Positions 1 through 7,501 of a stretch of 11,641 nucleotides of DNA are shown in pieces. The stretch is from Oscillospiraceae bacterium (GTDB lineage: Bacteria > Bacillota > Clostridia > Oscillospirales > Oscillospiraceae), in the NCBI GenBank assembly GCA_017458025.1, contig JAFTGG010000262.1, forward strand, positions 1 through 11,641. The letters run 5' to 3'. The notes below the pieces were generated by a model. That model was given only the letters and a program-made list of their open reading frames with translations, was not told where the DNA came from and did no database searches. Position numbers and translations under genes: made by a program. The number at the start of each line of letters is the position of its first letter. Position 1 is the stretch's first letter.

Positions 1-177
1 AGGCGCGGGCGCGGGCGCCGCAGCAGCGGGCGCGGCGGCGGGAACCGGCACGGGCTGGTTCTTCGCGATGGACGTCATGATCTTGCCCATGATGGACGTG
101 AGCACGATGATGCAGATCAGGCCGAAGAACACGACGCCGATGCCGAACAGGACGACAAAGAGCTTGCTGTAGACCAT
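1..177 (-). CDS. gcdD: Glutaconyl-CoA decarboxylase delta subunit (OadG/GcdD family), C-terminus beyond the window
   Basis: Fifty-nine codons are visible from an ATG at 175-177, and the frame is open to the left edge. The product begins with a single membrane segment (about residues 5-29, containing GIGVVFFGLICIIVLTSIMG), then a short basic stretch and an Ala/Pro-rich linker from about residue 42. This layout is typical of the small OadG-type subunits of Na+-pumping decarboxylases, which anchor the carboxyltransferase to the membrane pump. An AAAGGAA ribosome binding site lies about 9 nt upstream. The gene follows hgdB, and gcdA of the same enzyme lies further up the cluster, so assignment to glutaconyl-CoA decarboxylase is by context. 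OadG subunits of other decarboxylases look the same at this end. The linker could also lead into a biotin-carrier domain, making a GcdD-GcdC fusion; the window ends too early to tell. Confidence 0.82.
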   Translation of the reverse strand, partial: MVYSKLFVVLFGIGVVFFGLICIIVLTSIMGKIMTSIAKNQPVPVPAAAPAAAAPAPAP

Positions 178-216
178 ATGCTGTTTTTCCTTTCTATGAG
201 ATTCGCAACAGGAACA

Positions 217-245
217 ATATTACAGAAATTTTCACGAAAAAGCAA
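217..245 (-). promoter_or_regulatory. Candidate promoter for gcdD and downstream genes
   Basis: On the minus strand a -35-like TTGCTT (240-245) is separated by exactly 17 nt from a -10-like TAATAT (217-222), which follows directly on a TG. Both boxes are imperfect, at about 3/6 and 4/6 matches. The site lies in the 94-nt gap between hgdB and gcdD, about 40 nt before the gcdD start. It would allow gcdD and genes beyond the left edge to be transcribed separately from hgdB. From memory, A. fermentans carries gcdDCB as a second operon, which fits. No direct evidence of activity. Confidence 0.42.
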
Positions 246-262
246 CCGCTAATTTGCTTTTT
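237..262 (-). terminator. Terminator-like hairpin after hgdB
   Basis: Ten nucleotides after the hgdB stop codon, the minus strand reads AAAAAGCAA, an 8-nt loop, then TTGCTTTTT: a perfect 9-bp stem whose 3' arm ends in five T residues. The GC content of the stem is low and the T-run is part of the stem, so it is probably a weak or partial terminator that lets some transcripts through to gcdD. Its 3' arm overlaps the -35 box of the candidate promoter at 217-245. Confidence 0.5.
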
Positions 263-271
263 TACGCGTTC

Positions 272-1417
272 TTACTGCATGGCGAGCACGTCGACGAACG
301 CCTGGATCGCGGTCGCCGCCTGCCCGAAGTCGCGCATCTGCTGGTCGACGCCGAGCTTGATGAACGGGATCTTGTGCGCGTCGAGCGCTTTTTTGAGATA
401 CGGATACTCCATCTCCTCGGGGTCGCAGAACTGCTGCATGAACAGCACCAGGCCCTGCGCGCCGGACTCCTCGACCAGCTTCGCCACGAACTCGCCTCGG
501 CGGTTCTGCTCGCTCGCCTCGTCGTAGAGCAGCACGTCGAAGTCCTGGTCCGCGAACTGCTGGCAGAGCGCCGTCATCGGGTCGCCCTCCTCGCTCGCGT
601 CGACGCGGATGGGGCGGGACTCGTGCGCGACGTCGTCCGCCGCGATGGCGACGCGGTTGTCTTTCAGCACCTTGAGCAGCGCGGGAGAATCCACCACAAT
701 GCCGCTGGTGACGATCTTGACGCCGTTCCACTTGGCGGCGGGCAGCGCCGAGAGCTCCGCGTTGAGCGCGAGCAGCTTCTCGGTGTGCTCCTCCTTGCGC
801 ATGAACCACGCGCTCTTGAGCACGGCGGTGCGCAGGATCGGGTCAATGACGTCGCAGTGCTCGTTCGCGAGCTTGACGAACTCGCGGCGCGCGGCGCGGG
901 ACTTGTTGTAGACCTTGATGGCGTTCCGGATATCCTCATCCGTGATCTCGCCGCCCTTGATCTTCTCCAGCTCGGTCTTGATGTGCGTGTACTGCGCGCG
1001 GCAGAACTCCAAGCCGAACTGCGGGCGGCGGTACTGCGGGTGCGCGAGGAAGATCGTCGGCAGCTTGCCCTCCATCGCGACGCGAATGTTCTGCGTCATC
1101 GGGCGCAGCGTGTCGCAGATCGCGGGCGTGATGACGCCGTCGAGCAGGTCGCAGGTGCCGTCGAGCAGCATCTCCAGGTCGAGCTGCGCGATGGTGCAGT
1201 AGAACGTCGCGCAGTATTCCTTCGCCTGCGAAATGGTCTTCTTGTTGCTGCCCCACATGCCGAACGGCACCATGCCGGCGGCGTGGACCAGCTCCTCGGG
1301 CGCGTAGTACGGCATTACGCCGATGCACCGGTAACCCGCGTCCTTGTACTTTTTCAGTTGGGCCTTGGGGCTCGCCGCGACGACGGCAAATTCCTGAACG
1401 ATGCTTTCAATACTCAT
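272..1417 (-). CDS. hgdB: (R)-2-hydroxyglutaryl-CoA dehydratase, beta subunit
   Basis: This 381-residue protein is the smaller subunit of component D, the oxygen-sensitive iron-sulfur dehydratase that removes water from (R)-2-hydroxyglutaryl-CoA to give (E)-glutaconyl-CoA by a ketyl-radical mechanism. The length is close to that of the A. fermentans subunit (about 379). The family signature PYYAPEELVHAAGMVPFGMWG falls at about residues 36-56. Cysteines include C69, C74, C89, C101 and C331, the last in the family motif FCDPEEMEYP (330-339); some are probably cluster ligands, but I cannot assign which. The ATG lies 12 nt after the hgdA stop, with a GGAG ribosome binding site, so the two subunits are probably translated in equal amounts. 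The protein is cytoplasmic and works with HgdA and the activator HgdC. Other members of the family act on lactyl-, phenyllactyl- or hydroxyisocaproyl-CoA; the neighbouring genes point to hydroxyglutarate. Confidence 0.96.
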   Translation of the reverse strand: MSIESIVQEFAVVAASPKAQLKKYKDAGYRCIGVMPYYAPEELVHAAGMVPFGMWGSNKKTISQAKEYCATFYCTIAQLDLEMLLDGTCDLLDGVITPAICDTLRPMTQNIRVAMEGKLPTIFLAHPQYRRPQFGLEFCRAQYTHIKTELEKIKGGEITDEDIRNAIKVYNKSRAARREFVKLANEHCDVIDPILRTAVLKSAWFMRKEEHTEKLLALNAELSALPAAKWNGVKIVTSGIVVDSPALLKVLKDNRVAIAADDVAHESRPIRVDASEEGDPMTALCQQFADQDFDVLLYDEASEQNRRGEFVAKLVEESGAQGLVLFMQQFCDPEEMEYPYLKKALDAHKIPFIKLGVDQQMRDFGQAATAIQAFVDVLAMQ

Positions 1418-1429
1418 GTTCTCCGCCCC

Positions 1430-2857
1430 TCACTTTCTGTTTGCTTCCATAGCTTCGACAAGGCCCTGCACGCGGGTCTCGTACTGCGCCTCGTTGAAGT
1501 TGCGCGGGTCGGCCTGGTCGCCGTCGAAACCGGCGCACGGAATGCCGAGGTCGCGCGTGAAGCGGCGCTGCATCTCCGCCATGTAGCCGGACCACGGCTT
1601 GCAGGAGCGGTTGTAGTGGACGAGCACGCCGTCGACCTTGTTCTCGCGGCAGATGCCCTCGCGCCAATCGACGCCCTGCTCGATGCAGACGCTGTTCGGC
1701 GCCTTGCAGTAGGCCTTGACCATCTCGTCGTAGTTGTTGTACACGAAGCCGAAGGCGGGCGCGTACACGACGGCGGTGACGTTCACGCCGTTGGCCTTAA
1801 GCGGCTTAAAGAGGTTCGGGAGCTTCGGCCAGCAGGGAATGCCCTCGAACATGACGCGGTACTGCTCGGGGAAGGGCAGCGTAGAGGTGCCGTCCTTGAT
1901 GTTCTTCTCAAGATCCTGAGAGAGCAGCTCGAACGCGTCGGCCGCGGCGCTCTTGCCGCGGGCGGTGACGACGTCCGCCATGTGGTTAAAGAGGTCGAAG
2001 CCGCTCATCGGCGCGGGCTTGTACTGGAGGTAATCGCAGACCTTCAGCCAATTCTGCGCGGTGCGGTTGGCGTGCTTACATGCGTCCTCGAACTTCTTCT
2101 CGTCGAACTTCTTGCCCGTCAGCTTTTCAAGCTGCTTGATGGCGTTGTCGAACTGCGAGCGGATGTACGCGACGTAATCGTCGTTGACCTCGACGGTATT
2201 ATTATAAGGTACGTCGATCATGATCAGCGGAATGTTGCACATGCGCGCGATGTTCTCGTACCACTTGGTCATGCAGTTACAGATGTTGTTGCAGCACAGC
2301 ACGAAGTCCGGCTGCGGAATACGCATCTGCTTGTAGGGCTGGATCGCGCCCAGACGCAGCTCCTTCTCGCGGCCCTCGGGCAGCGCCTCGATCTCGTGGA
2401 TATCGTCGAGGACGATGTAGGGCTTCATGGTCTTGGGGTCCTTCTTGGGCTTGCCGGTGGCCTCGTCGATGACGACGTTGCCGTTCTCGTCCTTGAGCGG
2501 CTTGCCGCTGTTGGGGTCGATGACGAACTCGCCGGTTTCGAGGTCGACCTTGCGCGCCGCGCGCTTGCCCGCCGCGTAGGCGAGGCTGATGCGGGCGTAG
2601 CCGCAGATGTCGTTGTCGAAGCCGAGGTCCTCGGCGGCCTGGCACATGAGCTCGCCGTCGCGCTGGGCGGCGATGCCGGCGGCCTGATTCTCGGGGTACA
2701 TGACGTTCAGGTCGAACGCCTCGGCCAGCTCGCAGGGGAACTTCGAGCTGGACCAGCCGACGAGCTTGCCCTGCTTCTTGGCTTCGCGCGCGTCCGCGTA
2801 GACGTCGTCGACGACCTTGCGCAGCGCGAGTACGCCGGGGCTTACTTCTTTGGCCAT
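1430..2857 (-). CDS. hgdA: (R)-2-hydroxyglutaryl-CoA dehydratase, alpha subunit
   Basis: This 475-residue protein is the larger subunit of the dehydratase component D; the A. fermentans subunit is about 477 residues and matches along its whole length as I recall it. Motifs seen are GWSSSKFPCE (34-43), CQAAEDLGFDNDICGYAR (72-89), the Cys cluster CCNNICNC (188-195), PCWPKLPNLFKPLKANG (341-357), RSCKPWSGYM (417-426) and GDQADPRNFN (446-455). The long insert rich in Asp, Gly and Lys at about residues 104-145 is also present in the hydroxyglutarate enzyme but not in the shorter lactyl-CoA type enzymes, which favours this substrate. The start is supported by an AGGAGGAG site 8 nt upstream. The 106-nt gap before the gene holds two stem-loops, and hgdB follows after 12 nt. 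The enzyme is activated by one-electron transfer from HgdC at the cost of ATP. Confidence 0.97.
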   Translation of the reverse strand: MAKEVSPGVLALRKVVDDVYADAREAKKQGKLVGWSSSKFPCELAEAFDLNVMYPENQAAGIAAQRDGELMCQAAEDLGFDNDICGYARISLAYAAGKRAARKVDLETGEFVIDPNSGKPLKDENGNVVIDEATGKPKKDPKTMKPYIVLDDIHEIEALPEGREKELRLGAIQPYKQMRIPQPDFVLCCNNICNCMTKWYENIARMCNIPLIMIDVPYNNTVEVNDDYVAYIRSQFDNAIKQLEKLTGKKFDEKKFEDACKHANRTAQNWLKVCDYLQYKPAPMSGFDLFNHMADVVTARGKSAAADAFELLSQDLEKNIKDGTSTLPFPEQYRVMFEGIPCWPKLPNLFKPLKANGVNVTAVVYAPAFGFVYNNYDEMVKAYCKAPNSVCIEQGVDWREGICRENKVDGVLVHYNRSCKPWSGYMAEMQRRFTRDLGIPCAGFDGDQADPRNFNEAQYETRVQGLVEAMEANRK

Positions 2858-2893
2858 AACAAATCTCCTCCTGTTTAGAATGAAAGCGATTTA

Positions 2894-2916
2894 ATTTGCT
2901 CGCTTGCCGAGCAAAT
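2894..2916. promoter_or_regulatory. Perfect 9-bp stem-loop upstream of hgdA
   Basis: ATTTGCTCG (2894-2902) and CGAGCAAAT (2908-2916) are exact inverse complements around a 5-nt loop. The stem sits 37 nt before the hgdA start and two bases from the repeat at 2919-2960. No T-run follows on the minus strand, so it does not look like an intrinsic terminator. A role in stabilising the 5' end of a processed hgdAB message, or in attenuating transcription, is inference. Confidence 0.6.
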
Positions 2917-2918
2917 GC

Positions 2919-2960
2919 GCCATATTTCGCGGCTGCCCCGCAGAGGGCGGGCGAAATGGC
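2919..2960. repeat. Palindromic repeat element, copy 1 (between hgdC and hgdA)
   Basis: This 42-bp element matches 10019-10060 at 37 of 42 positions. All five differences fall in the central part. On the minus strand the outer arms GCCAT/ATGGC and TTCGC/GCGAA pair with a 2-nt bulge (AT) between them, and the inner GCCC/GGGC pairs around a short loop. It begins three bases after the hgdC stop codon. The structure resembles REP-type intergenic palindromes, but no relation to a named family is claimed. Confidence 0.8.
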
Positions 2961-2963
2961 ATA

Positions 2964-3752
2964 TTACTGCGCTTTATTTGCCTTCTGGTAGGCAAACAAA
3001 GCCGCGCCGAGCGCGCCGTTGTACTGCGTGAGCGGGCTGGTGTGGATCTCATGCTGCAATTGGTTTTGCAGCGCCTTGACGATGCCGTGGTTCTGCGCGA
3101 CGCCGCCGGTCATCACGACCTCGTCCCGCACGCCGACGCGGTGGCACAGGCCGACCACGCGGGCCGCGACGGAGCGGTGGATGCCGTCGATGATGTCGCA
3201 CTTGTCGGTGCCCATCGCGAGCTGCGAGATGACCTCGCTCTCGGCGAACACCGTGCAGGTGGAGCTGATGCCGATCTCCTTGGTCGAGCGGTCGCCGAGG
3301 TCGCCCAGATCGCGGGTGTTGACCTCCAGCACGCGCGCCATGACGTCGAGGAAGCGCCCCGTGCCGGCGGCGCACTTGTCGTTCATGACGAAGTTCTTCA
3401 TCATGCCGTCCTCGATCTCGATGACCTTCACGTCCTGCCCGCCGATGTCGATGACCGTGCGCACCTTCGGGAACAGGAACGTCGCGCCGCGCGCGTGGCA
3501 GGAGAGCTCCGACATCTGCATGTCGGCGAGGCCCTCAAGCGAGTTTCTGCCGTAGCCGGTGGCGAGGATAAAGTCCATGTCCTCGCGGCGCATAGCCGCG
3601 TCCGCCAGCACGCCCTCGATGGCGCGCTGGGGGCCGGACGTGCCGGTGCCGACGGCGACGAGCGACTTGCCGACGATCTCGGCGCCGTCCTTTAAGATCA
3701 CGCATTTCGACGCGGTGGACCCGACGTCGATGCCCATAGTGTAGATGCTCAT
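2964..3752 (-). CDS. hgdC: 2-Hydroxyglutaryl-CoA dehydratase activator (component A, ATP-dependent)
   Basis: This 262-residue protein belongs to the BadF/BadG/HgdC family of ASKHA-fold ATPases. It forms a homodimer with one [4Fe-4S] cluster between the subunits and uses ATP to drive a low-potential electron into HgdAB. The N-terminal nucleotide-binding motif GIDVGSTASKC (7-17), the second phosphate motif DIGGQDVK (102-109) and a third glycine-rich stretch (MTGGVAQN) are all present. The two cluster ligands fall at C127 (in NDKCAAGTGRF) and C166 (in STCTVFAESEV), the same numbers as in A. fermentans. The start lies one base after the gcdA stop with no good ribosome binding site of its own, so translational coupling to gcdA is likely. 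That would suit an activator needed in lower amounts than the dehydratase. A 106-nt gap with two hairpins separates it from hgdA. Homologues activate other dehydratases and benzoyl-CoA reductases; context fixes this one. Confidence 0.97.
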   Translation of the reverse strand: MSIYTMGIDVGSTASKCVILKDGAEIVGKSLVAVGTGTSGPQRAIEGVLADAAMRREDMDFILATGYGRNSLEGLADMQMSELSCHARGATFLFPKVRTVIDIGGQDVKVIEIEDGMMKNFVMNDKCAAGTGRFLDVMARVLEVNTRDLGDLGDRSTKEIGISSTCTVFAESEVISQLAMGTDKCDIIDGIHRSVAARVVGLCHRVGVRDEVVMTGGVAQNHGIVKALQNQLQHEIHTSPLTQYNGALGAALFAYQKANKAQ

Positions 3753-3753
3753 C

Positions 3754-5526
3754 CTACTTGCCCGCGTAGAGGTTGTCGAAATCCCTAATGATCCTCGGGA
3801 GCAGCATCTGGTGGAACGGGCAGATGGAGACGGGGTTCTGATAGCAGGCGTTGACGAAGGCCTGAATGTACGGGCGCATGTCGTTCATGTCGACGATCTC
3901 GTCGCAGAGGCCGAGCTTCGCGCAGTACTTCGGGCGGGACTTGTCGCTGTACTCCTGAATGAGCTTGTTCATCTTGTCGATGGTGGGCTGGAGGTCGTTG
4001 CCGGCCTTCTGCTCCTTGACGAGACGGCGCGCGTACATCGCGGTCGCCGCGGTCTCGCCGTGCATGACGTAAATCTCCGTCGTCGCGGTGCCGAGGGAGA
4101 ACGCGTTGTTGTCGTTGCCCTGCGGGCCGCCGAGGACGTAGTGCGCGGCGGCGGTGCCCTTGCGCAGCGTGATCTCCATCATCGGCAGGTTGCTGCTCTG
4201 AATAGAGTAGATCAGGCTCTGGCCGAGGCCGAGCAGCTCCGCGCGCTCGGCGTCGTTGCCGACGTCGATGCCCGTGGTGTCCTGAATCCACAGCATCGGG
4301 ATACGGTCGCGGTCGCACAGCGTCACGAACTCGTTCATCTTGATGAGGCCCTGACGGTACAGCTTGCCGCCGACGCCCATCGCCTGGCCGTAGGCCGCCA
4401 TCTTGTACTCGGGGTAGTTCATCAGCATGCCCTGCATGTTGGCGACGACGCCGACGAGCATGCCGTCGATCTTGGCGAGGCCGGTGATCATCTCGGGGCC
4501 GTAGCCGCGCTTGAACTCCATAAACTCCGAGCCGTCGAACAGGCGCGCCATGACCTCGTACATGTCGTAGCTGCGCTTCTGGTTGAACGGGACGATGCTG
4601 TAGAGGTCGTTCGGGTCGAACAGCGGCTCCTTGGGATCGTCCACGCGGAAGAACTCGGGATCGTAGGCGGGGAGGTAATCCATGTACTTGCGGATCGCGT
4701 CGAGCATGCCCTCCTCGTCGACCTGCACCTCGCGGAAGAAGCCGGTCTCGCCGTAGTGGATGGCGACGGTGCCGGGGATGTCGGCCTTGAGGTTCTGCTG
4801 CGCCTCGATGAGCTTCTCGGCCTCCTCGAGGTCGACGTAGCCCTTCGGGTTCATGCCGCCGACGATGCCCGCGCCGCCGACCGCCATGTTGGCGTCCTCG
4901 TGCGCGATGAGGATGGTCGGGCTGATGGAGTGGTAGCCGCCGCCGGCGGGGTTGGTGCCGTAGATGCCAACGATGACGGGCACGCCCATCTGGTTCAGGT
5001 CGCTGTTGCGATAGAACGGGGTGCCGCCGCCGCGGCGGTTGGGGTACACCAGCTCCTGCTGGTCGAGCTTGACGCCCGAGCAGTTGAGCACGTACACCAG
5101 CGGAATGTGCAGGCGCTTCGCCGTGTCGCTGCCGCGGAGCAGGTCGTCCGCCTGTCCGGGGACCCACGCGCCGGCGAGCTTCTTGTTGTCGCTCGCGATG
5201 ATGACGGCCCACTTGCCGTCGATGCGGCCGAGGCCCTTGACGATGCCGTCGCTGCCGTCCTTGTTGTCGCCCGGGTTGTAGAGGCTGTTCAGCGGGCACC
5301 AGGTGTCGGGGTCGACCAGCTCCAGCACGCGCTGCATGGCGGTCCACTGTCCGCTCTCGTTGAGCGACTCGGTGGAGCGGCCGGCTTCGAGCGCGGCCTC
5401 GCGAAGCTCGTGGATCTCCGCCTCGACCTCCTGGATCTCGGCGATGTTTTCCTCGTTGACCTTGGTAAGCTCCGTGCCGATGGTGGGCATGGTCTGGAAA
5501 TAAGAGGGCATGGAATATTCGCTCAT
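3754..5526 (-). CDS. gcdA: Glutaconyl-CoA decarboxylase, alpha subunit (carboxyltransferase)
   Basis: This 590-residue protein (A. fermentans GcdA is about 587) transfers the carboxyl group of glutaconyl-CoA to biotin on the carrier subunit, giving crotonyl-CoA. The membrane subunit GcdB then releases CO2 and exports Na+. Two crotonase-like carboxyltransferase halves are visible. The N-terminal half carries GGGTPFYRN (166-174), YGTNPAGGGYHS (189-200) and AVGGAGIVGGMNP (215-227). The C-terminal half carries WIQDTTGIDVGND (413-425) and KGTAAAHYVLGGPQGND (456-472). The glycine-rich segments are the expected oxyanion sites. The ATG is preceded by AAGGAGA at good spacing, 31 nt after the gctB stop. 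hgdC starts one base after the stop. The YNPGDNKDGSD and NRRGGGTPF segments match the glutaconyl enzyme better than the acetyl-CoA or propionyl-CoA carboxylase beta subunits. The Na+ pump and biotin carrier genes are not in the window. Confidence 0.96.
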   Translation of the reverse strand: MSEYSMPSYFQTMPTIGTELTKVNEENIAEIQEVEAEIHELREAALEAGRSTESLNESGQWTAMQRVLELVDPDTWCPLNSLYNPGDNKDGSDGIVKGLGRIDGKWAVIIASDNKKLAGAWVPGQADDLLRGSDTAKRLHIPLVYVLNCSGVKLDQQELVYPNRRGGGTPFYRNSDLNQMGVPVIVGIYGTNPAGGGYHSISPTILIAHEDANMAVGGAGIVGGMNPKGYVDLEEAEKLIEAQQNLKADIPGTVAIHYGETGFFREVQVDEEGMLDAIRKYMDYLPAYDPEFFRVDDPKEPLFDPNDLYSIVPFNQKRSYDMYEVMARLFDGSEFMEFKRGYGPEMITGLAKIDGMLVGVVANMQGMLMNYPEYKMAAYGQAMGVGGKLYRQGLIKMNEFVTLCDRDRIPMLWIQDTTGIDVGNDAERAELLGLGQSLIYSIQSSNLPMMEITLRKGTAAAHYVLGGPQGNDNNAFSLGTATTEIYVMHGETAATAMYARRLVKEQKAGNDLQPTIDKMNKLIQEYSDKSRPKYCAKLGLCDEIVDMNDMRPYIQAFVNACYQNPVSICPFHQMLLPRIIRDFDNLYAGK

Positions 5527-5557
5527 ATTGATATCTCCTTCTCTTATTGGGATTCTG

Positions 5558-6373
5558 TCAGTCCTTGGGGACCTTGATAAACGCCTGGCCGGGGTCGATC
5601 TCCTCGCGGATCATGCGAATGATCTCGGGATCGGGCGCGGGATAGCTCTCCGCGCGGGAGCAGTCGATCTCGAAGCCGGTGTTCTCCTGCACCTTCTCGG
5701 GGGTCACGCCGGGGAACATGTAGGCGCAGTACATACGCTTGGTCTGCTCGTCAAACTTCATGATGCCGAGGTCGGTGACGACCATCTGCGGGCCGCGGTT
5801 GCCGGGCAGGCCCGCGCGCTCGCGTCCGCCCGCGCCGTCCATCCAGCCGGGGGAGGTGACGTAGTCGATCTTGTCGATGAAGCGGCGCTTCTCGTGCTGC
5901 ATCATGATGACGGTGTTGGCGAACGTCGCGATGGCGTTCGCGCCGCCGGAGCCCGTGAAGCGGGTGATCGGGTGGTGATAGTCGCCGATGGAGGTGGAGT
6001 TGACGTTGCCGTACGGGTCGATCTGCGCGCCGCCGATGAAGGCGATCAGACGCGGCTCGGTGCCCTCCTCGTTGAGGTTGTCGTTGAGCCACTCATTGGC
6101 CTCAAAGCCGATGAAGCGGATATTGGGCCACTGCACGGCGCAGTGCGCCATGAAGCGGTCGTCGCCGACGGAGCGCGGCACCTCGATGGGCGAGCAGTCC
6201 ATCAGGCCGGACTCGACAATGGGGTGGCAGCCGGGGGCGAAGACGCGCTTCGCGAGCGACGCGCCGATGAGCGGAAGGCCGGTGCCGACGATGACGATCT
6301 GGCCGTCCTTGATCTGCTGGGCGATGGCGACCGCCTGCATCTCCTTATTGGTGTACTTCGTGTAATCGGACAT
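5558..6373 (-). CDS. gctB: Glutaconate CoA-transferase, beta subunit
   Basis: This 271-residue protein (A. fermentans GctB is about 266) is the catalytic subunit of the class I CoA-transferase that moves CoA from acetyl-CoA or glutaconyl-CoA to (R)-2-hydroxyglutarate. The catalytic glutamate, which forms the covalent gamma-glutamyl-CoA intermediate, is E54 in PIVESGLMD, the same position as in A. fermentans. A glycine-rich SGGANAIATFANTVIMM stretch lies at about residue 141 and the family-typical end of the fold follows. The ATG lies 18 nt after the gctA stop with an AAGGAGG site, so the two subunits should be made together. The spacing to gcdA is 31 nt with its own good ribosome binding site. 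Confidence 0.96.
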   Translation of the reverse strand: MSDYTKYTNKEMQAVAIAQQIKDGQIVIVGTGLPLIGASLAKRVFAPGCHPIVESGLMDCSPIEVPRSVGDDRFMAHCAVQWPNIRFIGFEANEWLNDNLNEEGTEPRLIAFIGGAQIDPYGNVNSTSIGDYHHPITRFTGSGGANAIATFANTVIMMQHEKRRFIDKIDYVTSPGWMDGAGGRERAGLPGNRGPQMVVTDLGIMKFDEQTKRMYCAYMFPGVTPEKVQENTGFEIDCSRAESYPAPDPEIIRMIREEIDPGQAFIKVPKD

Positions 6374-6391
6374 AACCCTGTTCCTCCTTCC

Positions 6392-7501
6392 TTAGCGCTC
6401 GATGGCGTCGAGCTGCGCGGCGTAGCCGAAGCCGGACGTGTCGAGCAGCTTCAAAAGACGCGTCGCGCCGAGCTTGTCGAGGTACTCCTCGTGGCTCTTG
6501 ACGCTGTAAACGTACTTCTCGCAGAAATCCTTGAAGGTCTCGGGCACCTTCGCGCCGGACTCGGCGTCGGCGGCGGCCTGGTTGGCCTTCTCCAGCGCGG
6601 CGGCAAGCTTCTCGTCGCCGGGCTTCTTGTCGAGCGCCTTCTGCGCCTTGGCGGCGGCCTTCTTCAACTGCGCCACGGCGTCCGGCCCGTCCTGATACTT
6701 GGACGCGGCGTCGTACTCCTTAAAGTACGCGGGATCATAGTCGTAATAGCCGTAGACCTGGGAGGGATGCGCGCCCTTCGGGCAGTGGACGACGGCGTTC
6801 ACGCACTCGCCGAAGATCTTGTTCTGGGTCGGGTCGCGGCGGATATATTCGTTCGTGACCAGCTCCTCGCAGGTGACGATGACGTTCTTCGCCGCGATGG
6901 CGATGTCGACGTCATGGAACTCGTCGCCGAGGATGCGGCAGGTGCCGTCGGGGGAGGCCATCTGCACGTGGATAATGGCGGTGTCCAGCTTGGGCACGGG
7001 CAGCGCGACCGTCTTCTCGCCGGTGAACGGGTTGTCGAGATAGACGTACTTGTCGTTCGGCAGCTTGTCGATGGTCTGGCGGACCTCCTTGCTGATGCCC
7101 CACTCGTCGACCATGCCGGAGCCGATCATGAAGCGCACCGGCAGGAACGGCAGGCCGAGGGACGAGGCGTGGAGCATGAACATGATCGCGTCCTGCGAAT
7201 AGTCCTCAAACAGCACCTCGTTCTTCTCGATGGCCGCGCGGAAGCGGCGGGAGACGTTGGTGTAGCCGGAGTTCGCGGTGTAGCAGTTGATGTACGCCTT
7301 GACGCGGCCCTCGCCGATCAGCATGTCCCAATCGCCGCCGGCGGGACCGGCGTAGACGATGAAATCCTTCTGCCCCTGGCGCAGGATCTCGTGCACCGCC
7401 GCGTACGGCTTGCGGTTCGTCGTAAAGCCGCCGAAGGAGATGCTGTCGCCGTCGTGCACATACTTCGCGACGGCGTCGTGCAGTGACATTACTTTGCTCA
7501 A
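6392..7501 (-). CDS. gctA: Glutaconate CoA-transferase, alpha subunit, with an internal Ala/Lys-rich insertion; TTG start
   Basis: First gene of the operon and partner of GctB. I place the start at TTG (7499-7501): it gives LSKVMSLHDAVAKYV, lining up with MSKVMTLKDAIAKYV of A. fermentans, and a GGGAGGT site ends 7 nt upstream. An ATG at residue 5 is the alternative; the open frame running up to 7648 crosses the promoter and is not coding. The product is 369 residues. Motifs are GGFTTNRKPYAAVHEILRQG (24-43), GPAGGDWDMLIG (52-63), LGLPFLPVRFMIGSGM (115-130), ASPDGTC (182-188) and LGATRLLKL (344-352). Compared with the roughly 320-residue A. fermentans protein there are about 48 extra residues at about 272-319 (bases 6545-6688), rich in Ala, Lys, Glu and Gln and probably helical, just before the conserved FxxFCEKYV helix. 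The reading frame is intact through the insert. Confidence 0.95.
   Translation of the reverse strand: MSKVMSLHDAVAKYVHDGDSISFGGFTTNRKPYAAVHEILRQGQKDFIVYAGPAGGDWDMLIGEGRVKAYINCYTANSGYTNVSRRFRAAIEKNEVLFEDYSQDAIMFMLHASSLGLPFLPVRFMIGSGMVDEWGISKEVRQTIDKLPNDKYVYLDNPFTGEKTVALPVPKLDTAIIHVQMASPDGTCRILGDEFHDVDIAIAAKNVIVTCEELVTNEYIRRDPTQNKIFGECVNAVVHCPKGAHPSQVYGYYDYDPAYFKEYDAASKYQDGPDAVAQLKKAAAKAQKALDKKPGDEKLAAALEKANQAAADAESGAKVPETFKDFCEKYVYSVKSHEEYLDKLGATRLLKLLDTSGFGYAAQLDAIER

Noticed and set aside
254..2878. Long open frame on the plus strand (874 codons) opposite hgdB and hgdA
   Set aside because: It crosses two genes with clear homology on the other strand and an intergenic region, and its product is Arg/Leu/Val/Asp-biased, as expected when GC-rich codons are read antisense.
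3052..3070. 7-bp inverted repeat GCTGCAA/TTGCAGC inside hgdC
   Set aside because: It lies in a Gln/Leu-rich coding stretch (KALQNQLQ) and is of a size expected by chance.
3745..7486. Long plus-strand open frames opposite gcdA, gctB and gctA
   Set aside because: Same bias as above, no recognisable motif, and the opposite strand encodes well-known enzymes over their full lengths.
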